Assembly: GCA_963682175.1 (NCBI GenBank) | Contig: OY821770.1 | Location: 10,818,501-10,882,500, forward strand | Direction of reading: 5' to 3' | Source of the DNA: Triglochin maritima | Taxonomy: Eukaryota; Streptophyta; Magnoliopsida; Alismatales; Juncaginaceae | Length of the DNA stretch: 64,000 bases | Part shown: one piece after another, positions 23,633 to 34,020 of the stretch | How the letters are laid out: each line of letters starts with the position of its first letter | Position numbering within the stretch: position 1 is the first letter of the stretch | The notes under the pieces: model-generated | Told to the model about the DNA's origin: nothing | Seen by the model: the letters and a program-made list of their open reading frames with translations, nothing else | Databases searched by the model: none | Translations under genes and position numbers: made by a program

Positions 23633-24981
23633 CGAAGATAACCTAGAAAAGACGAGGAGAGAAGACAACAACAAAGTCAAATCTTCCAAAATCTTGTTGT
23701 TTGCGTGAGTTAAGACGGTAAACCTTGAACACGTGATGCAAAAGGGTGGTGGGGTTCATGAAGTGTGGCTTTTGAAACTTTGGTTTAAGTGAAAAGTGCG
23801 AAAGTTGCTGATTCTGTAATGCTAGGCGGTTGCGTTGTTTATGAATATAAATATTTTTTTTGTTACATATTTGTTTATGAATAGTAGTGTGGTTTATTAG
23901 TATGCTTAAGTTTGAATTATACTTATGAATTATGTAAGTAGTTTTTATTAGTCATGAGTCTTTTTCCTGAATATATATTCCCGAAAATCAGATTTAATTT
24001 TTTTCATTAAATGTGTTGGATGATGTTTAAATTGATTTTAAATTTGTTGAAGGTGTCAAATGTTTTTTATTTATAATTTGATTTTTCTTTTTAGTTGATT
24101 TTTTCACTTCTAACAATTTTTAACTTTTCTAAATGATTGGATGATGGAGATTGCATAAATATTTTATTACTAATTTGCGAGACTGTTTTTAAGGAATAAA
24201 AAATTATAAAAAATAGTTAATTAAGTTTACACGTAATAATTTTTGGGTGGATGTAGTAAAGGTGATGATGGTGGTGAATTTAAGGGTTTGATTAAAATCT
24301 TTTCAATGTAGCCGTTGCAAATTTTTTGGAATACTAAAATCATTGGAAAATTAATTTCACTTTTAGTTTATTTATTTGTATGCTTTTAAAAATATCTATG
24401 GTTTTATTAAAAGTTTTGGATTTATAAGGAAGGTTCAAGATTGAGTATTTCTTTTAAATATTTTTGATGTTTTAAATATATTTTTTTTAATTTTTTGTGA
24501 TGGTGGTGGTAGTATTGGTATTAGTTGTAGAAATGAGATTATTTTGGACAATATGTTTGTTTAAATTTTTGAATTAGTAAATTAAAAAAAGTTATATGAC
24601 CTTAATTTTAGTTTATTTATTTGCATGATATAAAAAAAGGATGATTGTGATCAAAAGTTTTTATTTATTTGAATGATATAAAAAAGGATGATCGTGATCA
24701 AAAGTTTTTATGTATTTGCATGATAAAAAAAGATGAAAGTGATCAAAAGTTCAAGATATATAACGAAGGATTAAAAGAAAAATAGACATATGAACGGTTG
24801 TGATTGTAACTTGTAAGTGTAGGAAAATTAATGCTTAATGGTTATCAATTCTCAACAACATGCTAGCGAGAGGAGAGGTAAAGAGTAGAATCATAGATAT
24901 GGTTGATATGTTTGAAGCATATATATACATACAAAAATGGACCCACCACTGACTTAACGATTGGACGAATGTGTTGCTCTA
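23633..24981. other. AT-rich intergenic DNA
   Basis: No gene seen. A unit of about 58 bp is repeated roughly three times at 24600-24755, with a GATGATTGTGATCAAAAGTT core and decaying copies. Confidence 0.55.
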
Positions 24982-24990
24982 AAGTTAAAG
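24982..24990. repeat. target duplication, left
   Basis: AAAGTTAAA, repeated exactly at 26908-26916. Confidence 0.85.
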
Positions 24991-25085
24991 AGTCCTTATA
25001 TACGGACGCGGGCGTCACGGACGCGCCTTACGTGGACGTGTTGAGTCAGCGTCCAGTCAGCAAAAATTCTCTTCACGTGCTTTGG
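24991..25085 (+). repeat. left terminal inverted repeat of the Mutator-like element
   Basis: GC-rich stretch with GGACGCG repeats pairing imperfectly with 26830-26907. Confidence 0.75.
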
Positions 25086-25240
25086 TCTTCTTAAAAACGC
25101 CGGTTCTTTAGGTTGAACGATTCTTTTCCCAATACACAGATAGTGCAGACCCTAGGACAGCGTGCAGACCCTTTATTCGTGCAGAGTCCAGACTTATCAT
25201 AATAAAATATTGTTTTTAACTTTTAGGTTGGATCAACTTA

Positions 25241-25876
25241 ATCCAAACAGACACACAACATATTCCGAACAGACAGTCTTCTTATTCCGAACAGACACAC
25301 AACTTAATCCGAACAGACAGACTTCTTATTCCGAACAGACACACAACATATTCCAAACAGACACACAATCTATTCCGAATAGACACACAACTTAATCCGA
25401 ACAGACACACAACTTAATCCGAACAGACACATAACTTAATCCGAACAGACACACAACATATTCCGAATAGACAGACTACTTATTCCGAACAAACATACTT
25501 CTTATTCCGAACAGAAAGACTTCTTATTCCGAACAGACAGACTTCTTATTCCGAACAGACAAACAACATATTCCGAACAGACAGACTTCTTATTCCGAAC
25601 AGACGCACAACTTAATCCGAACAGACACACAACATATTCCGAACAGACAGACTTCTTATTCCGAACAGACGCACAACTTAATCCAAACAGACAGACTTCT
25701 TATTCCGAACAGAAAGACTTCTTATTCCGAACAGACAGACTTCTTATTCCGAACAGACACACAACATATTCCGAACAGACAGACTTCTTATTCCGAACAG
25801 ACGCACAACTTAATCCGAACAGACACACAACATATTCCGAACAGATAGACTTCTTATTCCGAACTGACATACAACT
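25241..25876 (+). repeat. 22-bp minisatellite
   Basis: About 29 units in three main forms, TTCCGAACAGACACACAACATA, ATCCGAACAGACACACAACTTA and TTCCGAACAGACAGACTTCTTA, mixed in no strict order. A detached block of about five units lies at 26143-26252. Confidence 0.95.
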
Positions 25877-25885
25877 GTTATACAT

Positions 25886-25990
25886 GAAGAAAATGAAGAA
25901 GAATGTGATCATTCCTACATTTTTAAGGATGACTTTGGTCTTGTTTGTTGTATATGTGGAATTACACGCAAAAGCATAGAAAGTGTGTCC
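25886..25990 (+). pseudogene. captured exon fragment, SNF2 (DRD1/CHR35-like) N-terminal zinc region, copy 1
   Basis: In the frame starting at 25886 the translation holds [20 protein letters not shown] followed by ITRKSIESV. Two CxxC pairs are suggested by C-C-I-C. From family knowledge this resembles the segment before the helicase core of plant SNF2 remodellers of the DRD1/CLASSY group, with an acidic helix, 'DD.G.VC..CG' and 'SIE'. The recognition is from memory and needs a search. It reads on the plus strand, opposite to the FAR1 remnant. It is too short to be functional alone and sits directly after the minisatellite. Confidence 0.45.
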
Positions 25991-26142
25991 AGAAACGGAA
26001 CAGAAAGTTTGTATTATTTATGTAGAAAGATTTTCTTGTTTATGTAGAAAACTTGTCTTGTTTATGTAAAAAGTTTGTCCAGTTTATGTAAAATGTTTGT
26101 CCAGATTATGTTGAAAATTTGTGCAGAAATGGAACAGAAAGT

Positions 26143-26252
26143 ATTCCGAACATACACACCACTTAATCCGAACAGACAGACTTCTTATTCCGAACAGACA
26201 CACAACATATTCCGAACAGATTGACTTCTTATTCCGAACAGACATACAACTG
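26143..26252 (+). repeat. second block of the 22-bp minisatellite
   Basis: Five units of the same repeat. Together with the adjoining gene fragment this block is part of an internal duplication of 25805-25975 type sequence. Confidence 0.9.
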
Positions 26253-26260
26253 CTGTACAT

Positions 26261-26365
26261 GAAGAAAATGAAGAAGAATGTGATCATTCCTACATTCTTA
26301 AGGATGACTTTGGTCTTGTTTGTTGTATATGTGGAATTATACGCAAAAGCATAGAACTTTCTGAT
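26261..26365 (+). pseudogene. captured exon fragment, copy 2
   Basis: Near-identical duplicate of 25886-25990, reading [17 protein letters not shown] then [10 protein letters not shown] and a stop at 26363-26365. The two copies differ by a handful of bases, so the duplication is recent relative to the capture. Confidence 0.45.
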
Positions 26366-26386
26366 TGAACTTTTAACAGTAGAACA

Positions 26387-26623
26387 TCACGCCAAAATCC
26401 TCGGAAGCTTTGACACCATTGCATCTCGTTCCAGCACATTAACACCTGACCCAGAGGTAGCAAACAAACGGGTGTGATGCCTTTTCTTAACACAAAAACC
26501 ACAAGAATCGGCATAAGGAACGTAAAATGTTTGGGCTTCTTCGAAAGAGGGGAAAAACATCCCCTCCTTAGGAACGTTTGTCGGCTGCTCCACTTGGAAA
26601 GACACATGAACGATTTCCATCAA
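26387..26623 (-). pseudogene. FAR1-type DNA-binding domain, remnant of a Mutator-like transposase
   Basis: On the minus strand the translation gives VPKEGMFFPSFEEAQTFYVP then YADSCGFCVKKRHHTR. The order G-M-x-F, S-x-E-E-A, F-Y, Y-A, G-F and the basic K-R marks the FAR1/FHY3 N-terminal domain, a WRKY-GCM1-type zinc domain that also starts some plant Mutator transposases. The rest of the domain, with its metal-binding residues, and the DDE core are missing; the frame ends near 26387 before the captured fragment. It lies about 280 bp in from the right terminal repeat, where a transposase gene would begin. Confidence 0.7.
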
Positions 26624-26829
26624 AGCACAGAGGTAGGACCACAGAAGAGAAATGAAGAAAAAGGAAGACGCATGTTGAGATTTATAACAAGTCTCATGTG
26701 CTGTGTAGGAGAGCCAAAATGTTCATGGAAAAAGAGTGATTTGAGACGCATTAATGAGGGATGGAGGGATGTAGACATTTGTACGAAACGAGGAATAAAA
26801 TAAAAAATAAACTTTTTCTGTGGAGACTG

Positions 26830-26907
26830 CCAACTCAAACGCGTCTGCTGACTGGGCTGACCACATAAGCGCGCGTCCCGAACGCTAGCGTCCACTAATC
26901 GTTTTCC
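26830..26907 (-). repeat. right terminal inverted repeat of the Mutator-like element
   Basis: Read inward it begins GGAAAACGATTAGTGGACGC and then tracks the left repeat with indels. Confidence 0.75.
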
Positions 26908-26949
26908 AAAGTTAAAGGCCATGTCCTCACCCTTGGGCAGGTATTAGCT

Positions 26950-27085
26950 TGGTAGATTCGGAGAGGATTTTTGTTGGTGCATCACTGATTGAGGTTACTG
27001 GTTACTAGATGTGGTCCTTTGGATTTTTGTTGGTGAATCGCTAATTGAGGTTAGTAGACGTGGTTCTTTGGGCACATAGGATTTG
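26950..27085. repeat. two-unit tandem repeat of about 60 bp
   Basis: A unit containing GGATTTTTGTTGGTG, GATTGAGGTTA and GTGGTYCTTTGG occurs twice (about 26960-27017 and 27018-27075). Confidence 0.6.
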
Positions 27086-27130
27086 ATGTTTTTCTTTAGT
27101 AAATAGGTGATATTGCATTAAAATAAAAAT

Positions 27131-27925
27131 CAAGTTTTTGTTTGGGTGCACCTCCGAAACTCATTTATTAGGCATTTGCACATGTGTTTTTTATACTGTT
27201 TCAGAACGCTCACGATTTCAACTATTTGCTTTGGTGAACCCACCCTCAAACTCTGTCAACTCATTCCATGACAGCATTACGTCGTCGTTACATCCCCCGT
27301 TAAGTCCAAATCAAATAACAAACAAATAGATTCAAACCCGACTCCAGCCCATCAAGCCACCGACCGAGCCTAGTTCAATCCAAATGTGTTCACCAATTAG
27401 ACTCCAAATTGACTCCATCAATGAAATCCACTCCCAATCGACTGCAACCCAAATTCCCACACTTTAACCTAATTACCTGAAATCCATTCCCCCAAACTCC
27501 TCGCCCCCCTCGAAATCCCTAATTCCCCCACCTGTCTCGCCGCATCGTCAAACACGAGTAGCTGACGATGAGATTTGTTCCGAGTGGTCGACGACGAGAC
27601 GAAGACTAGGTGAAACGAGGATTTTTGTTCCGGGTGGTCGACATCGAGACGAAAACTAAGCGAGATGATGAGATTTGGATGGCAGTAGCTCGGTCGGTGG
27701 CTTGGTGGGCTGGAGTTGGGTTTGAATTCATTGTTTGTTATTGGATTCATACTTAATGGTGGGTGTAATGATGACGTAATGGTGCCACCTAATGAGTTAA
27801 TGGTGTTTGAGGTAGGTGCACCTAAGCAAATAGTTGGAATCGTGAGCGTTCTAGAGCAATATAAAAATACACATATGCAAAGACCTAATAAACGAGTTTT
27901 GGAGGTGCACCCAAACATAAACCCC
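27131..27925. mobile_element. 795-bp element with long terminal inverted repeats and 10-bp target duplication
   Basis: AAATAAAAAT flanks it at 27121-27130 and 27926-27935. The left 235 bp (27131-27365) match the right 235 bp (27690-27925) in reverse complement, from CAAGTTTTTGTTTGGGTGCA against GGGGTTTATGTTTGGGTGCA through to CCAAGCCACCGACCGAGC-like ends. The target length and long repeats suggest a small Mutator-like element. The 325-bp middle has GTTCCGRGTGGTCGAC twice (near 27572 and 27628) and no recognisable gene. Frames across the arms are side effects of the inverted repeat. Confidence 0.75.
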
Positions 27926-28065
27926 AAATAAAAATGTACCATGGAGCCATGTAGCAACGACTAGAGGTTATAGTGACAAGGTTTAGCTAACGCCTTAATA
28001 ATACAGTTTAAAAAACCTTTCAGCAGGAATAAAGTTGTAAATAACAAACTAAAACATGACACAAG

Positions 28066-28548
28066 TAGGGGTGCAACTCCGATAATTTGACTCGGATACC
28101 GGGTATATCCGAATTCGAATTCAAATCCGAATTTCATAATTCATTACCAAATTCGAATTCCAATCCGAAATCAGTAGAACTATCCGAATCCGAATCTTCA
28201 AAATTTTTGAATACTAATTGGTATTCAGATATTATCCGAAATTAAATATTTACGTATATTGTAATTAATTTTCGAATACTAAATTTTCGAATCAAAATTT
28301 TGGAATTCTAAATTTTGGAATACTAATTTTGGAATACTAATGTGTATTTGGCCATAAATCCGAATAATTCGGATAATTCAAATTTGAAATACCTTGTATC
28401 TGAATTCGTATCCGATTTCTAATTGGTATTTTTTTTAAACCAAATATGTATCCGAAATTAAATTGGTAACATGGACCTAACAAAGTATCAACTAAATATA
28501 AATTTTCGAATCGAATACTCGGATAGTTTGTAACAATTTGTACCCTTA
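28066..28548. mobile_element. hAT-like miniature element
   Basis: Starts TAGGGGTGCAACTCC and ends TTGTACCCTTA, near-inverted ends of the kind common in plant hAT miniature elements. The body is rich in TCCGAAT and ATTCGAAT phrases. The neighbouring 8 bp (GACACAAG and GATGCACA) do not match, so the insertion is old. No coding region. Confidence 0.5.
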
Positions 28549-29239
28549 GATGCACATGATCTTCAACGGGAAAAGCCTAAGAGATCATGCAACATGGCTC
28601 CCGGGAGTGACGGGCATGGCGGTTTGGTTGTTAGGGTGGTGAAATTTCAAAAAAAAGGATGATTGGTTGGGTTGATTTTAATTATTAGATAGATTACATA
28701 TTTGTATCATACCTACTATAAATTGTTATGGAGATGAAGATCAAATTTGTATCCCACGACTTCAACGGTTCCACCTCTACTGGAAGTTCAGATTGAATAG
28801 TAACCTTTTGTGTTTATATTCAAGATTTTATGTTATACATATTCAATGAAATGGGTAGGATCGAAACGGTGAAACATTATGGCGTGAAGTTATGGAAATC
28901 GTGATCAGTAAGCCATTCGAATGAAATAGCTTTGCTTTTTCACGTGGAAGACAAATAAATGAAGAATGCTACAGAAATCATCTGAATCATGACAAGATGG
29001 AAGACGTAGAACATAAAAATACATTAAAAAAATACAAGATGGAAGACAGACAAGCGTATGCATATATGAAACCCATGCATGTAGTCATTAGTGAAGGTTT
29101 GGGATTTGCATGTGCCGTAGACTCGTAGGCAACCTTTAGATGTAGATTTTAGTAGTACTTAACAGCTTCCGGTGGACCCAAAAGCAAAGAAAAGCTGGGG
29201 TTTTCATCCAAACAAAAATATTGAAACCTAAGGCCATGA
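28549..29239. other. intergenic DNA
   Basis: AT-rich; nothing recognised. Confidence 0.5.
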
Positions 29240-29515
29240 TTAACTGGGGAGAAAACTCGGGCGTCTCCCCCTTTAACCACCAGGCGGAGCTCGGGCGGCA
29301 AACCGAGCGTTGGGCGACCCGGTTCGCCGCCCAGGTGACCTTCGGGTGGTGGGCACATGTCCGCCTCCTTATTGATTTGATTTTTTTTGTTAAATGTTAA
29401 TAATCTGGATAGTTAATAAGGTTATTAGACAAAAATTGATAATGTAATGGGTATTTTTTATTAACGTGGGGGTAATATTTTTTAGTATGTATTTTTTTAA
29501 ATTAAATTTGTAATT
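29240..29515 (-). mobile_element. fragment related to the right end of the Harbinger-like element
   Basis: A GC-rich block (29255-29360) is followed by an AT-rich stretch with GGGTATTTTTTATTAACGTGGGGGTAATATTTT-like order, which parallels the reverse complement of 21600-21780 (quoted here only by its landmarks GGGTATT, GGGTAATA and AGTATGT). It probably marks another inserted copy, truncated on its right. Confidence 0.4.
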
Positions 29516-30563
29516 GGTCTGACATGCTTTTCGATGCAATATTTTTACACTACAAGCAAAAGCTCATTCAGTCAGCTTTTTATATATTCTGGTGCGTTAT
29601 TACCATGTTTAGAAATACGAGATGCAAATTAAATGCACTAAGACACAATATCTCGCATATGCAGGATACAAGTATGCAGGATACGAGTGCATATATGGTT
29701 TGTGATTTAATAATTAAATAATATAATATAGATATAAAAATTATAATGATATATATGTAACTAAAAATTTAGGTAAAATTTTGAATAATTTCTAAAATCA
29801 ATAATTCAATATTAAAAAATCAGAGTAAAAAAACAAAATAAAAATAGAACATGGGTGTTTTGAAATACAATGCGATGCATCGATCTTGGACTGCATCGAG
29901 TGGCCCCCATCTTGGAGATGTGATGTGCATGTGATCTGCACCTTGCCCCGCGTTTATGAACACTAGTTATTAATATTCTAGAAATTACCGCCACGCCCTC
30001 AACCTTTTCATAAAGGGCATGTCATGTCCTCTCCGTGGTTTCACATGTGGGGCCAATGTTGTGCAAAATTACGTCTAGTAATTATAAGTTTGCCATTGCT
30101 AAATTTCCAACAACAAAATTTGCATGTTTATTACCTAAATTATTTTGCTTTGTTACGGTTAACAAAAACTATCACTTTACTGACCTCATTCGTTATCACC
30201 TCCTTTCCCTTCTCCAAACATCCACCTCTAGCGTTGTCTTGTCGAAATCAACCTCCGCGCGACGGAGTTGAAGTTTGGAGTGTTAAGGAAGGAGCTGATG
30301 TCACCTACCTTCGTCGATGATTACATCTCCAATTGGATGGAAGGCAAAACGGTCTATATGTCGGATTTGACGTTTCCTTGAGAAACCAAAACACATGGTT
30401 GATGCATAGTTTTTTCTAGATTTTCATAAGAAGCTGAGTTTTTTAGGGTGGGAGGGAAGAGAGCTCTATCGTTCAAGCATTTCGTCAAAAAAAATGTTGA
30501 CCAAACATCCAAGCGTTGTCGTAGTCTTGTAGAAAAAATAATTTATAGCTTTGCAACAACCAT
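29516..30563. other. intergenic DNA
   Basis: No supportable gene. A 98-codon frame at 30024-30320 lacks any domain I recognise. Confidence 0.45.
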
Positions 30564-30814
30564 TACGTGCAAGGGTAATTTGCTACTGTGCACCTCCCAA
30601 GTGACCTAATTGGCCAAATGCATCTGTTTTTTTTGCTATTTCCTGATATGCACCTGCAATCTGGTCTTATTTGCTGATATACACATCTGCCGTTAGTGGA
30701 CCCCACTCCGTCACCGTTACCATCCAACGACGTTAGAAAATTTACAATTTAAACTTTGTAAAATCTAAATGTCCTTAATTGTAAACAGAAAAAACCTTAT
30801 AAAAATCAAATTGT

Positions 30815-31615
30815 CTAACACTCTCTACTTTTTCACTCTCCACTCTTTCACTCTCACACTCTCTCTTGAATCTCTCTCTCCACTCTTTCACACACACTTT
30901 TTCATCTCTCTTTCTCCACTCTCTCTCATCACTCTCTCTAGAATCTCTCTTTCTCTCTCTCCTTTCTCCCTCTCCACTCTTTCACTCTATCTCTCTTGAA
31001 TCTTTCTTTCTCTCTCTGTCTCTCTTTCTACCTCCACTCTCCCTCTCCTCTCTTTCTCTCTATCTTGAATCACTCTCCACTTTTTCACTCTCTCTCTCTC
31101 ATCCTGCTCTTTTTTTAATCTCTCTCCTTTCTCCCTCTCCACTCTTTCACCCTCTCTCTTGAATCTTTCTCTCTCTCCACTCTTTCACTCACTCTCTTTT
31201 GAATGTTTCTTTCTTTCTTTCCTTATCTCTCTTGAATCTTTTTCTCTCTTTCTACCTCCACACACTCTCTCTCATTTCTCCCTCTACTCTCTCTCATCCC
31301 ACTTTCTCTCTCTCTTGAATCTCTCTCCACTCTTTTACTTTCTCTCTCTCTCTCTTATCCCGCTCTTTTTTTCAATCTCTCTCTCTCCTTTCTCCCTCTC
31401 CACTCCTTCACTCCCCCTCTCCTTTCTCTCTCTCCACTTTATCACTTTCTATCATCCTTCTTTCTGTCTCCCTCTCTCCTTTCTCCATCTCCACTCTTTT
31501 ACTCTCTCTACTTTCTCCCTCTCCAATCTTTCACACTCTCATTTCTCCCTCTCCACTCTTTCACTCTCTCTCTCATCCCTCTCTTTTCTCCCTTTTCAAT
31601 CTTTCACTCTCTCTT
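30815..31615 (+). repeat. CT-rich low-complexity left arm
   Basis: About 800 bp of irregular CTCTCT, CTCCACTCTTTCACTCTC and CTCTTGAATC phrases. Confidence 0.9.
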
Positions 31616-31619
31616 GAAA

Positions 31620-32520
31620 AAAAAGAGAAAAAAGAGGGATGAGAGAGAATGAATGATTGGAGAGGGAGAAAGGAGAGAGTGTGTGAAAGATTGGAGATGG
31701 AGAAATGAGAGAGAGAGTATGGTGTGTAACCCTTGTCTCGATCTTGAATGTCCATGGATTATCTTTGGTTTAACCCTTGAGTCCTTTCTGGACTAACTCT
31801 GGATAGGTTATGGTTTCACTCTGGATACTCAGCGTATCATTAGTGCATCTTGTAATCACTCTGGATTAACTCTGGATAGCGTATGGTGCACCTCTGGATT
31901 CTTTGTGTACCCTTCGTGCATCCTGGAATCACTCTGGATCGACTCTGGATCGTTGCTTGATTGAATATGAAATCTCTGGATCGACTCTGGAATCACTCTG
32001 GATCGACTCTGGCTCGACTCTAGATTCACTCTGGATCGACACTGGATCGACTTAGAGTTAGTCCAGAGTCGATCCAGAGTCGATCTAGGGTCGATCCAGA
32101 GTTAGTCCAGAGTCGATCCAGAGTGATTCCAGAGTCAATCCATAGATTCCAGATTCAATCAAGCAACAACCCAGAGTCGATCCGGAGTGATTCCAGGATG
32201 CATGAAGGGTACGTAGAGAATCCAGAGGTGCACCATACTCTATCCAGAGTTAATCCAGAGTGATTACATGATGCATTAATGATACGCTGAGTATCCATAG
32301 TGGATCCATAACCTATCCAGAGTTAGTCCAAAAAGGACTCCAGGGTTAAACCAAAGATAATCCATAGACATTCAAGATCAAGACAAGGGTTACACACCAT
32401 ACTCTCTCTCCTTTCTCCCTCTCCAATCTTTCACACAATCTCTCCTTTCTCCCTCTCTAATCATTCATTCTCTCTCATCCGTCTTTTCTCTCTCTCTCTC
32501 TCTCTCTCTCTTTTCAAGAG
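31620..32520. repeat. central inverted repeat of the foldback element
   Basis: Left half 31620-32047, right half 32048-32520. Both contain, in mirrored order, GTATGGTGTGTAACCCTTG, a TTTGGTTTAACCCT phrase, and multiple CTCTGGATCGACTCTGGAT units. Mismatches are few and mostly transitions. Confidence 0.9.
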
Positions 32521-32539
32521 AGAAAGAGAGTGTGAAAGA

Positions 32540-33780
32540 TTAAAAAGGGAGAAAAGAGAGGGAAGAGAGGGAGTATCCAGAGTCGAACCATAATCTATCC
32601 AAAGACGATCCAATAATTCTGTGTTCAATCAAGCAACGATCCAGAGACGATCCAGAGTGATTCCAGAGTCGATCCATAAATTCCAGATTAAATCAAGCAA
32701 CTATCCAGAGTTGATCCAGAGTGATTCCAGGATGCACGAAGGGTACGTAGAGAATCCAGAGTGATTCAAGAGAGAGAAAGAGGGAGGAGAGAGAGAAAAA
32801 AGAGAAATAGGGATGATAGAGAGAGACAGAAAGGGAGGAGAGAAAGAAAGAGTGAATGAGTGTAGAAATGAGAGAAATAAGGAGGAGAGAGAGAAAGATG
32901 GAGGAGAGAGAGAAAGAGAAAGAGGGAGGAGAGAGAGAGGGATGAGATAAAGAGAAAGATTCAAGAAAGAGAAAGATGGAGGAGAGAGAGAAAAAGGGAT
33001 GAGAGAGAGAAAGATTCAAGCAACGATCCAGAGAGATTCAAGAGAGAGAAAGAGGGAGGAGAGAAGGGGGGGGGGAGGGAGAAAGAGGGAGGAAAGAAAG
33101 AAAGAGTGAATGAGTGGAGAAAGGAGAGAAAAAGGAAGGAGAGAGATTCAAGAGAGAGAAATAGGGAGGAGAAAGAAAGAGAAAGATTCAAGAAAGAGAA
33201 AGATGGATGAAAGAGAGAAAGAGGGATGAGAGAGAGGAGAGAGATGGAGGAGAGAGAGTGAGAAAGAGAGAGTGAAAGAGTGGAGAGGGAAAAAAAGAGA
33301 GATTGAAGAGAGAGTGTGTGTGCAAGAGGGATGAGAGAGAGTGAAAGAGTTGAGAGATAGAGAAAGAAAGAAAGAGAGAAAGAAAGAAAAAAAAGGATGA
33401 GAGAGTGAAAGATTGCAGAGGGAGAGAGAAACTGAAAGAGTGGAGAGGGAGAAATGGGAGAGATAAGGATTCTAGAGAGAGTGAAATAGTGGAGATGGAG
33501 AAAGGATAGAGATGAGGGATGAGGGAGAGAAATACAAGAGTGGATAGAGAGATTCAAGAGAGAGAAAGAGAGGGATGAGAGAGATTCAATAGAGAGGGAG
33601 GAGAGAGCGAGAGTGTGAAATAGTGGAGAGAGAGAAGGGAGAGAGATTCAAGAGAGAAAGAGAAAACGGGATGAAAGAGAGAGAGGGAGAAAGGAGAGAG
33701 TGAGAGATTCAAGGGAGAGAGAGAGAGATGGATGAAAGAAAGAGAGAGTGAAAGAGTGGAGACGGTTAGACAATTTGATT
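32540..33780 (-). repeat. GA-rich low-complexity right arm
   Basis: Complement-type composition to the left arm, but about 400 bp longer. The excess includes a second, shorter copy of the CCAGAGTCGATCCAGAG block at 32570-32770 and a poly-G run near 33066. Confidence 0.9.
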
Positions 33781-34020
33781 TTTTTGTGGGGTTATTTGTG
33801 TCTACAATTAAGGAGAGTTATATTTTACGAGGTTTAATTTGCAAATTGTCTAACACCGTTTGACTTTAACGGTAATAGAGTGAGAGACAGTAACGACAGA
33901 TGTGTATATGTGTAATTAATTCAAATTGCAGGTGTATATGTGGCAATATTAAAAAACCAGGTATATATTACCAATTTGGACACTTGAGAAGTGTACCGTA
34001 GCAAAAACCCGTACGTGCAA

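Larger units (their letters stand above)
24991..26907 (-). mobile_element. Mutator-like element with FAR1 remnant and captured gene fragment
   Basis: A direct duplication AAAGTTAAA (extendable by one G) flanks it at 24982-24990 and 26908-26916; 9 bp is the Mutator target length. Terminal inverted repeats are visible over about 75-100 bp: GGACGCGGGCGTCACGGACG on the left matches GGACGCTAGCGTTCGGGACG read inward from the right, continuing to a shared GTCAGC. Inside are a minisatellite, two copies of a zinc-ribbon-like fragment (plus strand), and, near the right end, a FAR1-type domain on the minus strand where a transposase would start. The transposase core is absent, so the element is non-autonomous. 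Its makeup fits a Pack-MULE. Confidence 0.85.
30573..34011. mobile_element. giant foldback element with 9-bp target duplication (Mutator-like)
   Basis: TACGTGCAA flanks it at 30564-30572 and 34012-34020. The ends are inverted repeats: GGGTAATTTGCTACTGTGCA on the left and CGGGTTTTTGCTACGGTACA read inward from the right, followed by further matches for about 260 bp (shared CAAATTGTCTAAC and TCCTTAATTGTA). Inward come a CT-rich left arm and a GA-rich right arm, then a central unique-sequence palindrome (31620-32520) centred near 32048 whose halves agree at nearly every base. So almost the whole 3.44 kb can fold back on itself. It codes for nothing; long serine-leucine frames are by-products of the CT and GA tracts. 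Confidence 0.85.

Noticed and set aside
25241..25876. CRISPR-like array of 22-bp repeats
   Set aside because: Units abut each other with no unique spacers, and the sequence is from a plant. It is a minisatellite.
27131..27957. Two similar open frames facing each other (27138-27329 and 27469-27957)
   Set aside because: Their similarity follows from the inverted repeat arms of the 795-bp element, not from a gene family.
30815..33780. Several long open frames on both strands, rich in serine, leucine and phenylalanine
   Set aside because: They are produced by CT and GA microsatellite arms of the foldback element. Composition is repetitive, both strands are open in the same places, and there is no domain or start context.
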